Assembly (NCBI GenBank): GCA_913053875.1 | Contig: CAJXGN010000003.1 | Span: 248,001-312,000, forward strand | Reading direction: 5' to 3' | DNA length: 64,000 nt | Source: an uncultured Agromyces sp. | GTDB taxonomy: Bacteria > Actinomycetota > Actinomycetes > Actinomycetales > Microbacteriaceae | Part shown: positions 16,559 to 25,421 of the stretch, in pieces | Numbering within the stretch: the first letter of the stretch is position 1 | Layout: every line of letters starts with the position of its first letter | Notes under the pieces: generated by a model | Told to the model about the DNA's origin: nothing | Databases searched by the model: none | What the model saw: only the letters and a program-made list of their open reading frames with translations | Program-made: the position numbers and the translations under genes

Positions 16559-17572
16559 TCAGCGCGCCGGCGCGGAGGTGCTGGAGCGCACCACGAGCTT
16601 CACGGGCAGGTCGACGTCGTGGGGCGCCTGCTCGTCGTCGCCCTCGCCGAGCAGCGACATGGCCCAGCGCACCGCCTGCTCACCCTGCTCGACCGGGCGC
16701 TGCTCGACCGTCGTGAGGCCGAACATGCCCGCGTTCTCGTGCCCGTCGATGCCGACGATCGACAGGTCGGCGGGGATGCCGAGCCCGAGCCGGCGCGCGG
16801 CGATGTGGGTGCCGAACGCGATCTCGTCGCACGCCGCGAACACCGCGGTCGGCCGATGCGCCGGGTCGCCCAGCAGCTGGAGCGCGGCCGAGAAGCCTTC
16901 CGACATCGAATACTCGGTCGGCAGGTACGGCGCGTCCGCGATGCCCGCCTCGGCCATCGCCTCGCGGAACCCGGAGACTCGGCTGCCCTGCACGCCCTCG
17001 CGGTCGCGCTCGGCCTCCTCGCCGCCGAGCAGCACGATGTCGCGGTGCCCGAGGCGCAGCAGGTGCCGGGTCGCGAGGCGGGCGGTCTCGCGATGGTCGA
17101 CGGCCAGGCGCACGGCCGCCGACAGCATGGTGCCGCCGATCGTGACCACGGGCCGACCAGTGCGGGCGAGTCGATCGGACTCGTCCGGGCTCAGGTCGAC
17201 GTCGACCCCGATGACCGCGTCGACGCGACGGCGCTGCAGGTAGTACTCGAAGATGCGACGGCGCGCCTCGGGCTCGACCGCGAGGTTGTAGAGCACGAGG
17301 TCGTACCCGCGAGCCAGCATCGCCCGTTCGAGGCCTTCGAGCACCTCGCCGAAGTACCAGCGGTTGACGAAGCGGATGAGCACGCCGATCGACTTGCTGC
17401 GGCCCGTGACCAGGCTCGCGGCGTTCGGCGAAGCGATGTACCCGATCTCCGCCGCAGCGGTGACGACGCGGTCGCGCGTGGCCGGCGAGACGGCCCCGCG
17501 GCCGCTCAGCGCACGTGACGCGGTGGCCTTCGACACCCCGGAGAGGCGCGCGACATCCGCGATCGACGGCAT
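16559..17572 (-). CDS. LacI-family repressor of the adjacent sugar ABC operon
   Basis: A 337-residue LacI regulator with helix-turn-helix SIADVARLSGVSKATASRAL, hinge region SPNAASLVTGRSKSIGVLI and a sugar-sensing domain. The ATG at 17572 is chosen because AGGGAGG precedes it; upstream in-frame codons would add an unrelated 46-residue leader. It is divergent from the binding-protein gene. Palindromes GGAACCGGTTCC in the spacer are the likely operators for both directions. Confidence 0.92.
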   Translation of the reverse strand: MPSIADVARLSGVSKATASRALSGRGAVSPATRDRVVTAAAEIGYIASPNAASLVTGRSKSIGVLIRFVNRWYFGEVLEGLERAMLARGYDLVLYNLAVEPEARRRIFEYYLQRRRVDAVIGVDVDLSPDESDRLARTGRPVVTIGGTMLSAAVRLAVDHRETARLATRHLLRLGHRDIVLLGGEEAERDREGVQGSRVSGFREAMAEAGIADAPYLPTEYSMSEGFSAALQLLGDPAHRPTAVFAACDEIAFGTHIAARRLGLGIPADLSIVGIDGHENAGMFGLTTVEQRPVEQGEQAVRWAMSLLGEGDDEQAPHDVDLPVKLVVRSSTSAPAR

Positions 17573-17630
17573 CGACGCCTCCCTCCCTCGGAAGATGCAC
17601 GGCCGAGTGTAGCCGGACGGTCGACAGAGC

Positions 17631-17749
17631 GGAACCGGTTCCAGAATCGAACCCCGGACGTGATCGATTCGTGACATATCAGTCCTTGTGTCTCCATACC
17701 GGGCGTGCATACCGTAGGGCTGGAACCGGTTCCGATCGGAGCGGTTCCC
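17631..17749. promoter_or_regulatory. GGAACCGGTTCC operators and promoter of the sugar ABC operon
   Basis: Perfect palindromes lie at 17631-17642 and 17722-17733, with a degenerate copy GGAGCGGTTCCC at 17738-17749. TTGTGT (17686-17691), 18 bases, TACCGT (17710-17715) is a plausible promoter for the binding-protein gene; the operators flank it at about 91-bp centre spacing, which would allow looping by a LacI tetramer. Confidence 0.75.
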
Positions 17750-17779
17750 AGGAACTCCAACTCAACGAGGAGATGAGAG

Positions 17780-19138
17780 ATGAGCACCATTCGGAAGCGC
17801 CGACTGCTCCTGCCGCTCGCGGTGGCGGCCACGGTCGGCTTCGCGCTCACCGCCTGTACGGGGGACATCGCAGACGAGCAGGCCGGCGACACGGACTGCG
17901 CCGACTACGAGGAGTACGGCACCTACGACGGGGCGAGCGTCACCATCGGCGCCACCATCGTCGACATCGAGGCGGACCGGCTCGTCGAGTCGTGGACCGA
18001 CTTCTCCAACTGCACCGGCATCGAGATCGACTACCAGGGCTCGCAGGAGTTCGAGGCGCAGATCGCGGTGCTCGCCGAGGGCGGCAACGCCCCCGACATC
18101 GGCTTCGTGCCCCAGCCCGGCCTGGTCCAGCGCCTCGCCGAGGGTGGCTGGCTGATCCCGGCATCGGCCGACGTCGAGGCCAACGCAGACGAGTGGTGGA
18201 CCGAGGACTGGAAGGCCTACGGCACGGTCGACGACGTCTTCTACGGCGCGCCGCTCATGTCGAACGTCAAGGGCTACGTCTGGTACTCGCCGGCGGAGTT
18301 CGAGGAGAACGGCTGGGAGATCCCCGCGACGCTCGATGAGCTGCGCGACCTCTCCGACGAGATCGCGGCCGCGGGCGACCACAAGCCGTGGTGCGTCGGC
18401 CTCGAGTCGGGCGTCGCGACCGGCTGGCCCGGCACCGACTGGGTCGAGGACTACGTGCTCCGCCTGCAGGGCGCCGACTACTACGACCAGTGGGTCACGC
18501 ACGAGATCCCGTTCAACGACGAGGGCATCGTCGAGGCGTTCGACGAGGTGGGCGAGTACCTCAAGAACGAGGACATGGTCAACGGCGGCATCGGCGACGT
18601 GTCGACGCTCGTGACCGAGGCGTTCGGCACGGCCGGACTCCCGATCCTCGACGGGGAGTGCTCGCTGCACCACCAGGCCTCGTTCTACGAGACCTTCTGG
18701 AACCCCGAGGGTGGCGACGAGGTGACGGTCGCCTCGAACGGCGACGTGTTCGCGTTCATGCTCCCGCCGGCCGAGGCGGGCGACCCGCTGGCCGTCACGG
18801 GCGGAGGCGAGACCGTCGTGGCCTTCACCGACGCCGAGGAGGTCGAGGTGGTGCGCACGTACCTCTCGAGCGACACCTGGGCGAACAACCGCGTGAGCCT
18901 CGGCGGCGTCATCAGCGCGAACCTCGGGGTCGACCCGGAGAACGCGTCGAGCGAGCTGCTCGTGCAGTCGATCGAGATCCTGCAGAACCCGGAGACCACG
19001 TTCCGGTACGACGGATCCGACCTGATGCCCGGTGCCGTCGGCGCCGACTCCTTCTGGAGCGGGATCGTCGACTGGGTGACGGGCAGCGACACGCAGTCGG
19101 TGGTCGACGCCATCGAGTCGAGCTGGCCCAGCAGCTAG
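17780..19138 (+). CDS. Sugar ABC transporter substrate-binding lipoprotein
   Basis: A 452-residue family-1 solute-binding protein. The N-terminus is a lipoprotein signal with lipobox ALTAC (Cys26). The mature part starts with an acidic linker and continues with two-lobe segments such as GCTGIEIDYQGSQEFEAQIA (here CTGIEIDYQGSQEFEAQIAV) and NAPDIGFVPQPGLVQRLAE. The length and the following AglF/AglG-like permeases suggest an alpha-glucoside or oligosaccharide. GAGGAG precedes the ATG. It is repressed, by inference, by the divergent LacI protein. Confidence 0.92.
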   Translation: MSTIRKRRLLLPLAVAATVGFALTACTGDIADEQAGDTDCADYEEYGTYDGASVTIGATIVDIEADRLVESWTDFSNCTGIEIDYQGSQEFEAQIAVLAEGGNAPDIGFVPQPGLVQRLAEGGWLIPASADVEANADEWWTEDWKAYGTVDDVFYGAPLMSNVKGYVWYSPAEFEENGWEIPATLDELRDLSDEIAAAGDHKPWCVGLESGVATGWPGTDWVEDYVLRLQGADYYDQWVTHEIPFNDEGIVEAFDEVGEYLKNEDMVNGGIGDVSTLVTEAFGTAGLPILDGECSLHHQASFYETFWNPEGGDEVTVASNGDVFAFMLPPAEAGDPLAVTGGGETVVAFTDAEEVEVVRTYLSSDTWANNRVSLGGVISANLGVDPENASSELLVQSIEILQNPETTFRYDGSDLMPGAVGADSFWSGIVDWVTGSDTQSVVDAIESSWPSS

Positions 19139-19166
19139 CGCGCCCCGCCGCGTTCGCGGCATGATC

Positions 19167-19195
19167 GAGGGGGCGGGGTCGAACCCCGCCCCCTC
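19167..19195 (+). terminator. Intercistronic hairpin between binding protein and permease genes
   Basis: GAGGGGGCGGGGT pairs perfectly (13 bp) with 19183-19195 around CGA. In binding-protein operons such hairpins stabilise the upstream message and reduce read-through, so the receptor is made in excess of the permeases. Confidence 0.65.
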
Positions 19196-19231
19196 GCATC
19201 CCCAGATTTCAATGACGAATCGGGAGAGACG

Positions 19232-20200
19232 GTGACGACCGAAGACCTTCTCGGGAAGATCCTGCAGGTGGTGATGGGCCTCGTCGTGTTCGCGGCGATC
19301 GTCGGCCTGCTCATCTTCTTCATCGACAAGGCGCCCAAGAAGGGGCGCGACTACTGGCAGCTGGCGGGCTTCCTGCTCCCCGCCCTGATCCTCGTGGCGA
19401 TCGGCCTCGTCTGGCCGGCGATCCGCACCACGTTCCTGGCCTTCCAGGACAACTCGGGCGCCTGGTCGATGGACAACTTCGTCTGGATGTTCACGCAGCC
19501 CGCGGCGATCCGCACGCTGATCAACACGGTCGTCTGGGTGCTGCTCGTGCCGACGTTCGCGACGGTCGTGGGACTCGCGTACGCGATCTTCATCGACAAG
19601 TCGCGCGGGGAGCGGTACTTCAAGGCGCTGGTGTTCATGCCGATGGCGATCTCGTTCGTCGGCGCCGGCATCATCTGGCGGTTCGTGTACGAGTACCGCT
19701 CGGGCGACCGCGAGCAGATCGGCATCCTGAACGCCATCGTGGTCGCGTTCGGCGGCGAACCCGTGCAGTGGCTCCAGACCGACCCGATCAACACGATCCT
19801 GCTGATCGTCGTCATGATCTGGATCCAGACCGGGTTCGCGATGGTCGTGCTGAGCGCTGCGATCAAGGGCATTCCGACCGAGCAGATCGAGGCGGCCCAG
19901 CTCGACGGCACGAACGCCTGGCAGCGGTTCCGGAACGTCACGGTCCCGGGCATCCGCGGCTCGATCGTGGTGGTGCTCACGACCATCTCGATCGCGACGC
20001 TGAAGGTCTTCGACATCGTGCGCACCATGACCGCCGGAAACTTCAACACGTCGGTCGTGGCGAACGAGATGTACACGCAGGCGTTCCGCGCGAGCGAGGT
20101 GGGACGCGGTTCCGCACTCGCGCTGATCCTCTTCGTGATGGTGCTGCCGATCATCGTCTACAACATCAGAATCCTGCGCCAGCAGAGGGAGATCCGATGA
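19232..20200 (+). CDS. Sugar ABC transporter permease, MalF/AglF type
   Basis: A 322-residue membrane protein starting at GTG 19232 after GGGAGAG. It has about seven to eight hydrophobic segments, an extra N-terminal one (LQVVMGLVVFAAIVGLLIFF) as in AglF-type permeases, and the EAA loop IPTEQIEAAQLDGTNAWQRF that docks the ATPase. It pairs with the overlapping second permease. No ATPase gene is present in this operon. Confidence 0.92.
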   Translation: MTTEDLLGKILQVVMGLVVFAAIVGLLIFFIDKAPKKGRDYWQLAGFLLPALILVAIGLVWPAIRTTFLAFQDNSGAWSMDNFVWMFTQPAAIRTLINTVVWVLLVPTFATVVGLAYAIFIDKSRGERYFKALVFMPMAISFVGAGIIWRFVYEYRSGDREQIGILNAIVVAFGGEPVQWLQTDPINTILLIVVMIWIQTGFAMVVLSAAIKGIPTEQIEAAQLDGTNAWQRFRNVTVPGIRGSIVVVLTTISIATLKVFDIVRTMTAGNFNTSVVANEMYTQAFRASEVGRGSALALILFVMVLPIIVYNIRILRQQREIR

Positions 20201-21189
20201 GCACCACCGGAACCTCGTCAGTCCTGCCCCCCGACCGCGGCACGGAGGAGGAACTCGAGCGCGGGCTCGAGCGGGAGGAGTCGAAGCCCGCCCGGGTCAA
20301 GAAGCGACTCACCTCGCGGACCGCGACCATCGCGGCGCTCATCATCGCCGTGCTGTGGACCATCCCGACCTTCGGGCTGTTCCTGTCGTCCTTCCGGCCG
20401 GCGGAGCTCATCCGCACGACCGGCTGGTGGACCATCTTCCAGAACCCCGGGTTCACGCTCGAGAACTACCAGGACGTGCTGCTCTCGCCGTCGGTCTCGT
20501 CGCCGCAGCTCGGCGCATACTTCGTGAACTCGATCGCGATCGCCATTCCGGCCACGATCTTCCCGCTCGTGTTCGCGTCGATGGCCGCGTACGCGTTCGC
20601 CTGGATCAAGTTCCGCGGCGTGCACGTACTGTTCATCCTGGTGTTCGCGCTGCAGATCGTGCCGCTGCAGATGGCCCTCGTGCCCCTGCTGCAGTTCTTC
20701 TCGACCTACCTGCGACCCATGCAGGCGTGGCTGCACGACGTGGTGCCGATCATCCCCGAACAGAACTACCTGCCCGTCTGGATCGCGCACACGATCTTCG
20801 CGCTGCCACTGGCGATCTTCCTGCTGCACAACTTCATCGCGGAGATCCCGAGCGACGTCATCGAGGCGGCGCGCGTCGACGGGGCATCCCACGGCCAGAT
20901 CTTCTTCCGGATCGTGCTGCCGCTCGCCATGCCCGCGATCGCGTCCTTCGCGATCTTCCAGTTCCTCTGGGTCTGGAACGACCTGCTCGTGGCGCTGATC
21001 TTCTCGGGCGGCACGCAGGACGTCGCGCCACTGACGCAACGATTGGCCGAGCTCACGGGCAGTCGCGGGCAGGACTGGCAGCGCCTGACGGCGGCGGCGT
21101 TCGTGTCGCTGGTCGTGCCGCTGATCGTGTTCTTCAGCCTGCAACGCTACTTCGTGCGCGGGCTCCTGGCCGGATCGACGAAGGGGTGA
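20197..21189 (+). CDS. Sugar ABC transporter permease, MalG/AglG type
   Basis: A 330-residue permease starting within the previous stop (ATGA at 20197). After a charged cytoplasmic leader of about 45 residues come six hydrophobic segments and the EAA loop IPSDVIEAARVDGASHGQIF. The segment QNYLPVWIAHTIFALPLAIF is typical of the alpha-glucoside subgroup. The operon ends here without an ATP-binding gene, so a shared MsiK-like ATPase encoded elsewhere is expected. Confidence 0.92.
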   Translation: MSTTGTSSVLPPDRGTEEELERGLEREESKPARVKKRLTSRTATIAALIIAVLWTIPTFGLFLSSFRPAELIRTTGWWTIFQNPGFTLENYQDVLLSPSVSSPQLGAYFVNSIAIAIPATIFPLVFASMAAYAFAWIKFRGVHVLFILVFALQIVPLQMALVPLLQFFSTYLRPMQAWLHDVVPIIPEQNYLPVWIAHTIFALPLAIFLLHNFIAEIPSDVIEAARVDGASHGQIFFRIVLPLAMPAIASFAIFQFLWVWNDLLVALIFSGGTQDVAPLTQRLAELTGSRGQDWQRLTAAAFVSLVVPLIVFFSLQRYFVRGLLAGSTKG

Positions 21190-21227
21190 CCGCCGTCACG
21201 ATCTGAACGCATTCCGAACCCGGGTAC

Positions 21228-21260
21228 GCCCGGCCGCGGCAGGGGAACCCGCGGCCGGGC
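21228..21260 (+). terminator. Terminator hairpin of the sugar ABC operon
   Basis: GCCCGGCCGCGG (21228-21239) pairs perfectly with 21249-21260 around a 9-base loop, 38 bases after the last stop codon. Confidence 0.7.
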
Positions 21261-21321
21261 CTGCCCGTGTCGGTCGCCGGAAATCCACTGTTCAGCGGGT
21301 GAATCCGGCGCCGATCGGGTG

Positions 21322-21491
21322 TTGACGATCGCTCGACTCAGGGCTAGCGTCGAAGGCGAGCACCACCGCAGGACTTGCCGGCAACAGGGGGCCGGCACCG
21401 GGGGAAACACCGGGCCCGGTCGACGCAGCGACGCGTTTCGACCGGGCCCATTCCCGTGCGTCACGGTGCTCGCGACGAAGGGGGAACGACG
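21322..21491 (+). promoter_or_regulatory. Good promoter and structured 5' leader of a small secreted protein
   Basis: TTGACG (21322-21327), exactly 17 bases, TAGCGT (21345-21350) is one of the best promoters in the window. The leader is about 135 bases, unlike the leaderless genes around it. It folds into GGGCCCGGTCGA (21412-21423) with its perfect complement at 21438-21449, plus a GCCGG/CCGGC helix near 21377-21396. No riboswitch class could be assigned. Confidence 0.6.
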
Positions 21492-21767
21492 ATGTTCAGG
21501 AGAGCACTGATCGGGGCGGCGGCGGCCGGCCTGCTCGCCGTGGGGTTCGCAGCACCCGCGCATGCGGCGCCGGGGAACGGCGGGCCGCCCGACTGCAACT
21601 GGGGGCAGCTCACGCAGTACGCCATCCTGGAGCTCGACTTCGAGCAGGGCCCGCATGCCTCGGGTGAGGCGACGCCCCGAGCCGGCCTCGCGAACGTGTT
21701 CCCCGACCTGACGGGACGCGCGAAGCTGCAGGCCACCTGCGAGCTCATCGAGGGGCTGCTGCCCTAG
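21492..21767 (+). CDS. Small secreted protein of unknown function
   Basis: A 91-residue precursor. Residues 1-26 are a signal peptide (FRRALIGAAAAGLLAVGFAA, cleavage after AHA). The mature part of about 65 residues has two Cys (in PPDCNW and ATCELI) that could form a disulfide, and a GQLTQYAILELDFEQGPHAS stretch. The ATG at 21492 follows GGGGAA. It has its own strong promoter and long leader, so it is a real and probably abundant product. No family recognised. Confidence 0.7.
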   Translation: MFRRALIGAAAAGLLAVGFAAPAHAAPGNGGPPDCNWGQLTQYAILELDFEQGPHASGEATPRAGLANVFPDLTGRAKLQATCELIEGLLP

Positions 21768-21844
21768 CGGATTCCGCTCGCCCAGGGGCCCGCCACGACC
21801 GTCGTGGCGGGCCCGACCCATGTGCTCCGGGCGAAAATGCATGC

Positions 21845-21868
21845 ATATGTGCATATATCGCCTAGGGT
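21845..21868 (+). promoter_or_regulatory. AT-rich repeat and leaderless -10 of the ABC exporter
   Basis: TGCATA occurs twice, 8 bp apart, inside ATGCATATGTGCATAT, a rare AT-rich island and a possible operator. TAGGGT (21863-21868) lies seven bases before the ATG at 21876, so the message is likely leaderless. Confidence 0.5.
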
Positions 21869-21875
21869 GGGGTGC

Positions 21876-23795
21876 ATGACACTTCACGGCCAGAGCGGCC
21901 CGCCCGGCGGCGGCCCCGGCGGACAGGTCGGGCGCTTCGGAAAGCCGCGCACCCGCATCAGCGCCGCCGACGAGGACGCGCAGCGTGCCGAGAACGCCGA
22001 GGCGCCGAAGATCCCGCACCTCGGCCGGCGCATCGCCGCCCTCTTCCGCCCCTACCGTCGCGGCCTCGCCATGGTCATCGCCCTCGTCTTCGTCGGCGCC
22101 GCGCTCAGCGTCGTTCCGCCGCTGCTCACCGAGCAGGCCTTCGACCAGGGGCTCTTCCCGGCCGACGGCGGCGGTCCGAACCTCACCGTGCTCGCCGAGA
22201 TCGTCGGCCTCATGATCGTCATCTTCATCGCCTCGGCGATGCTCGGTGTCTGGCAGACCTGGCTCACCGCGAACATCGGCAACAAGGTCATGGGCGACCT
22301 GCGGGTGCGCCTGTTCGAGCGCCTCCAGTCGATGGAGCTCGCATTCTTCACGCGCACGAAGACCGGCGTGATCCAGTCGCGCCTGCAGAACGACGTCGGC
22401 GGCGTGGCATCCGTGCTCACCAACACCGTCTCGAGCGTGCTCGGCAACACCGTCACCGTGATCGCGGCGTTCGTCGCCATGCTGCTGCTCAGCTGGGAGC
22501 TCACGCTCATCGCGCTCGTGCTCATGCCGTTCATGGCGCTCGCGCAGCGGCGCGTCGGCCGCGTGCGCGCGAAGATCGCCGCGAAGACCCAGGAGTCCCT
22601 CTCCGAGATGACGGCCATCACGCAGGAGACACTGTCGGTCTCGGGCATCCTGCTGTCGAAGTCGTTCACGCGCCAGGCCGCCGAGACCGCGCGGTACTCC
22701 GACGAGAACCGCAACCAGATCAGCCTGCAGGTGCGCCAGGTGATGTCGGGGCAGTGGTTCTTCGCGCTCGTGAACATCTTCCTGTCGTCGATCCCGGCGA
22801 TCGTCTACCTGGTGTCGGGCTGGCTCATCACGGGCGGCAGCGCCGACATCACAGCCGGCACCATCGTCGCGTTCACGACCGTGCAGGCGCGCCTGCTGTT
22901 CCCGATGCTCGGCATCATGCGGGTCGCGCTCGACGTGCAGACCTCCATGGCGCTGTTCGCCCGCATCTTCGAGTACCTCGACCTGCGGCCGGCGATCACG
23001 GATGCCCCCGAGGCGATCGACGTCCCCACCGGCGACGCGCTCGGGCGGGTCGAGTTCGACGGCGTCTCGTTCGCGTACCCCGACGCCGCGGGCGACGCGC
23101 GCCCCACCATCGACGACATGAGCTTCCGCATCGAGCCCGGGCAGTACGCCGCGTTCGTCGGTCCGTCCGGGGCCGGCAAGACGACCGTGTCGTACCTCGT
23201 GCCGCGCCTGTTCGACGCGACGAGCGGCTCGGTGCGGTTCGCGGGGGAGGACGTGCGCGACCTGTGCGGCGACTCGCTGCTCTCGCACGTCGGCATCGTC
23301 AGCCAGGAGACGTACCTGTTCCACGCGTCGATCTCCGACAACCTCCGGTATGCGAAGCCGGATGCCTCGGATGCGGAGCTCGAACGCGCCGCGCGCGCCG
23401 CCAACATGCACGAGACGATCATGTCGTTCCCCGACGGGTACGACACGCTCGTGGGCGAGCGCGGCTACCGCCTCTCGGGCGGGGAGAAGCAGCGCATCGC
23501 GATCGCGCGCGTGCTGCTGAAGGACCCCGAGGTGCTCGTGCTCGACGAGGCGACGAGCGCGCTCGACACCATCTCGGAACGCGTCGTGCAGGACGCGCTC
23601 GACGACGCCGCGCGCGGCCGCACCACCATCGCGATCGCGCACCGGCTGTCGACCGTCGTGAGCGCCGACGTCATCTTCGTGGTCGTCGGCGGCCGCATCG
23701 TCGAGCGCGGCTCGCACGCCGAGCTGCTGGCCGCCGACGGCGTCTATGCGCGACTCTACGAACGGCAGGCGGAGGGCGCGCCGGTCGCGGACTGA
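21876..23795 (+). CDS. ABC exporter with fused membrane and ATPase domains
   Basis: A 639-residue type-IV ABC exporter half-transporter. A Gly/Pro-rich cytoplasmic leader (1-50) precedes six membrane helices (about 60-345), then the nucleotide-binding domain with Walker A GPSGAGKTT, signature LSGGEKQR, Walker B VLVLDEATSALD and the H-loop His in AIAHRLST. It should act as a homodimer in lipid, peptide or drug export. Nothing adjacent identifies the cargo. Confidence 0.93.
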   Translation: MTLHGQSGPPGGGPGGQVGRFGKPRTRISAADEDAQRAENAEAPKIPHLGRRIAALFRPYRRGLAMVIALVFVGAALSVVPPLLTEQAFDQGLFPADGGGPNLTVLAEIVGLMIVIFIASAMLGVWQTWLTANIGNKVMGDLRVRLFERLQSMELAFFTRTKTGVIQSRLQNDVGGVASVLTNTVSSVLGNTVTVIAAFVAMLLLSWELTLIALVLMPFMALAQRRVGRVRAKIAAKTQESLSEMTAITQETLSVSGILLSKSFTRQAAETARYSDENRNQISLQVRQVMSGQWFFALVNIFLSSIPAIVYLVSGWLITGGSADITAGTIVAFTTVQARLLFPMLGIMRVALDVQTSMALFARIFEYLDLRPAITDAPEAIDVPTGDALGRVEFDGVSFAYPDAAGDARPTIDDMSFRIEPGQYAAFVGPSGAGKTTVSYLVPRLFDATSGSVRFAGEDVRDLCGDSLLSHVGIVSQETYLFHASISDNLRYAKPDASDAELERAARAANMHETIMSFPDGYDTLVGERGYRLSGGEKQRIAIARVLLKDPEVLVLDEATSALDTISERVVQDALDDAARGRTTIAIAHRLSTVVSADVIFVVVGGRIVERGSHAELLAADGVYARLYERQAEGAPVAD

Positions 23796-23858
23796 CCCCC
23801 GGGCGGGGTACGTTGCTCCCAGTCGCGCGTGCGCGCGGCGGAGATTGGGGGATTTCCG

Positions 23859-24665
23859 ATGTCAGATCCGCGACCCGAGAAGCGCGTGGCGGCGACGCCG
23901 CTCGAGCACACGCCGGCCGAGACGCCCGCCGGGCCGTCGACGTTCGCGACGCTCGCCGCCGAGTTCTTCGGCACGTTCGTGCTCGTGCTGGGCCTCATCA
24001 GCGCCGCGCTGTTCGCCTCGGACTTCGGCGTGGGTGACAACGGCAGCTCGCTCGGGGTCGGCTTCGTCGGCGTCGCGCTCGCCGTGGGCCTCGCGATCAT
24101 CGCGGGCGCCTACACGTTCGGGCCCATCTCGGGCGGGCACTTCAACCCGGCCGTGACGCTCGGCCTCGCGGCGGCGGGCCGCTTCCCGTGGCGCGGTACG
24201 GCCGGCTACATCGTCGCGCAGGTGCTCGGCGGCGCGGCCGCGACGAGCATCATCGCGCTCATCGGCTCGTCGCAGGCCGGCTGGTTCGACGCGGCCCGCG
24301 AGGGCGGGTTCGCGAGCAACGGGTGGGACGCGCTCTCGCCTGGCGGCTTCGGCTTCGGCGGCATGGTCGTGGTCGAGATCGTGTTCACCGCGCTGCTCGT
24401 CGCCGTCGTGATCGGCGTCACGCACCCCAGCCGCGGCAACCCGGCGTTCGCCGGCCTCGTGATCGGCCTCACGGTCACGCTCATCCACCTCGCGACCATC
24501 CCGATCGACAACACGTCGGTGAACCCCGCGCGCTCGATCGCGACCGCGATCTACGGCGGCGGCGACGCACTGGCGATGCTCTGGGCGTTCATCGTGTTCC
24601 CGATCGTGGGCGCGTTGCTCGCGGGCTTCACGTTCCGGCTGCTGTTCGACGGCACGAAGCGATAG
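23859..24665 (+). CDS. MIP-family aquaporin (AqpZ-like)
   Basis: A 268-residue channel with six membrane segments and both NPA boxes: HFNPAVT (Asn96) and TSVNPARS (Asn222). Of the aromatic/arginine filter, His210, Thr219 and Arg225 keep the spacing of AqpZ, but the Phe43-equivalent is Val76, which should widen the pore slightly. Extended N-terminus (about 28 residues) and a 25-residue insertion before the sixth segment are unusual. The ATG at 23859 follows GGGGGA. Water channel likely; a wider selectivity is possible. Confidence 0.9.
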   Translation: MSDPRPEKRVAATPLEHTPAETPAGPSTFATLAAEFFGTFVLVLGLISAALFASDFGVGDNGSSLGVGFVGVALAVGLAIIAGAYTFGPISGGHFNPAVTLGLAAAGRFPWRGTAGYIVAQVLGGAAATSIIALIGSSQAGWFDAAREGGFASNGWDALSPGGFGFGGMVVVEIVFTALLVAVVIGVTHPSRGNPAFAGLVIGLTVTLIHLATIPIDNTSVNPARSIATAIYGGGDALAMLWAFIVFPIVGALLAGFTFRLLFDGTKR

Positions 24666-24704
24666 CCACCCGCGCGGAATCGCACGTCGTCCGCGGCGGT
24701 CCGG

Positions 24705-25421
24705 TCAGATCTCGACCGGGCCGCCGCGATCGTCGAGCAGGTCGTTCATCAAAGCGATCTCGGCCGCCTGGCTCTCGAGGATGGCCCGCGCGAGGCTCGT
24801 GACCACCGGGTGGGTCGAGCGCGCCAGCAGCGCCTCCGACATCTCGAGCGCGCCCTCGTGGTGGCGGATCATGAGCGTCAGGAAGATGCGCTCGGCCTCG
24901 ATGCCCTCGGCGGCGCGCAGCGTCTCGACCTGGTCGAACGTGGCGAGCCCCGGCATCGGGTCGCCGGGCGAGTGCGTGCTCGCGTCGTGGTCGGCGTGCT
25001 CACCCTCGGCGCCCGCGAGCGCGGGGCGGGTCATCCACGTCATCTGCGGCTCGCTGCCGGCCTGCGGCAGGCCCCACTCCTCCAGCCAGCCGTACATCTG
25101 GCCGGCCTGCTGCGCCTGCACGGTCGCCATGTCGTAGGCGAGCCGCTCGATGTCGGGGTCATCGCTCGTGTCGCGGATGATCAGTGCGAGGTCGACGCCC
25201 TGGAGGTGGTGCACCTGCATGTCGCGCGCGAACCCGGCCTCGGCGCTGACCGTCGTCGGGTCGGCCTGCCCGAGCGTCGAGATGCGCCCGAGCGCGAACG
25301 ACACCGCGACCAGCGCGACCACGACGAGCGCCCCCACGACGAGTGCGCCGACGCGACCGAGGCGGCCGCGCTGCGCGGGCGCCTCGGATTCGTCGGGCAC
25401 CGGCCCGGGGGCATCCGTCAT
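24705..25421 (-). CDS. DUF305 family protein, membrane anchored
   Basis: A 238-residue protein with one membrane segment near 24-48 and a four-helix DUF305 domain outside the membrane: FARDMQVHHLQGVDLALIIR and LMIRHHEGALEMSEALLARS, with the paired His motifs characteristic of this ferritin-like fold. His/Asp-rich EGEHADHDASTH lies between the halves and could bind metal. It overlaps the DUF3105 gene by one base (TGATG), so the two are coupled; they are commonly neighbours in actinobacteria. Function of the pair is unknown, possibly copper-related. Confidence 0.88.
   Translation of the reverse strand: MTDAPGPVPDESEAPAQRGRLGRVGALVVGALVVVALVAVSFALGRISTLGQADPTTVSAEAGFARDMQVHHLQGVDLALIIRDTSDDPDIERLAYDMATVQAQQAGQMYGWLEEWGLPQAGSEPQMTWMTRPALAGAEGEHADHDASTHSPGDPMPGLATFDQVETLRAAEGIEAERIFLTLMIRHHEGALEMSEALLARSTHPVVTSLARAILESQAAEIALMNDLLDDRGGPVEI

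Noticed and set aside
21351-21491. Cyclic-di-AMP (ydaO-type) riboswitch before the small secreted protein
   Set aside because: GGGGGAAAC and nearby bases only vaguely resemble that class; conserved cores could not be identified.
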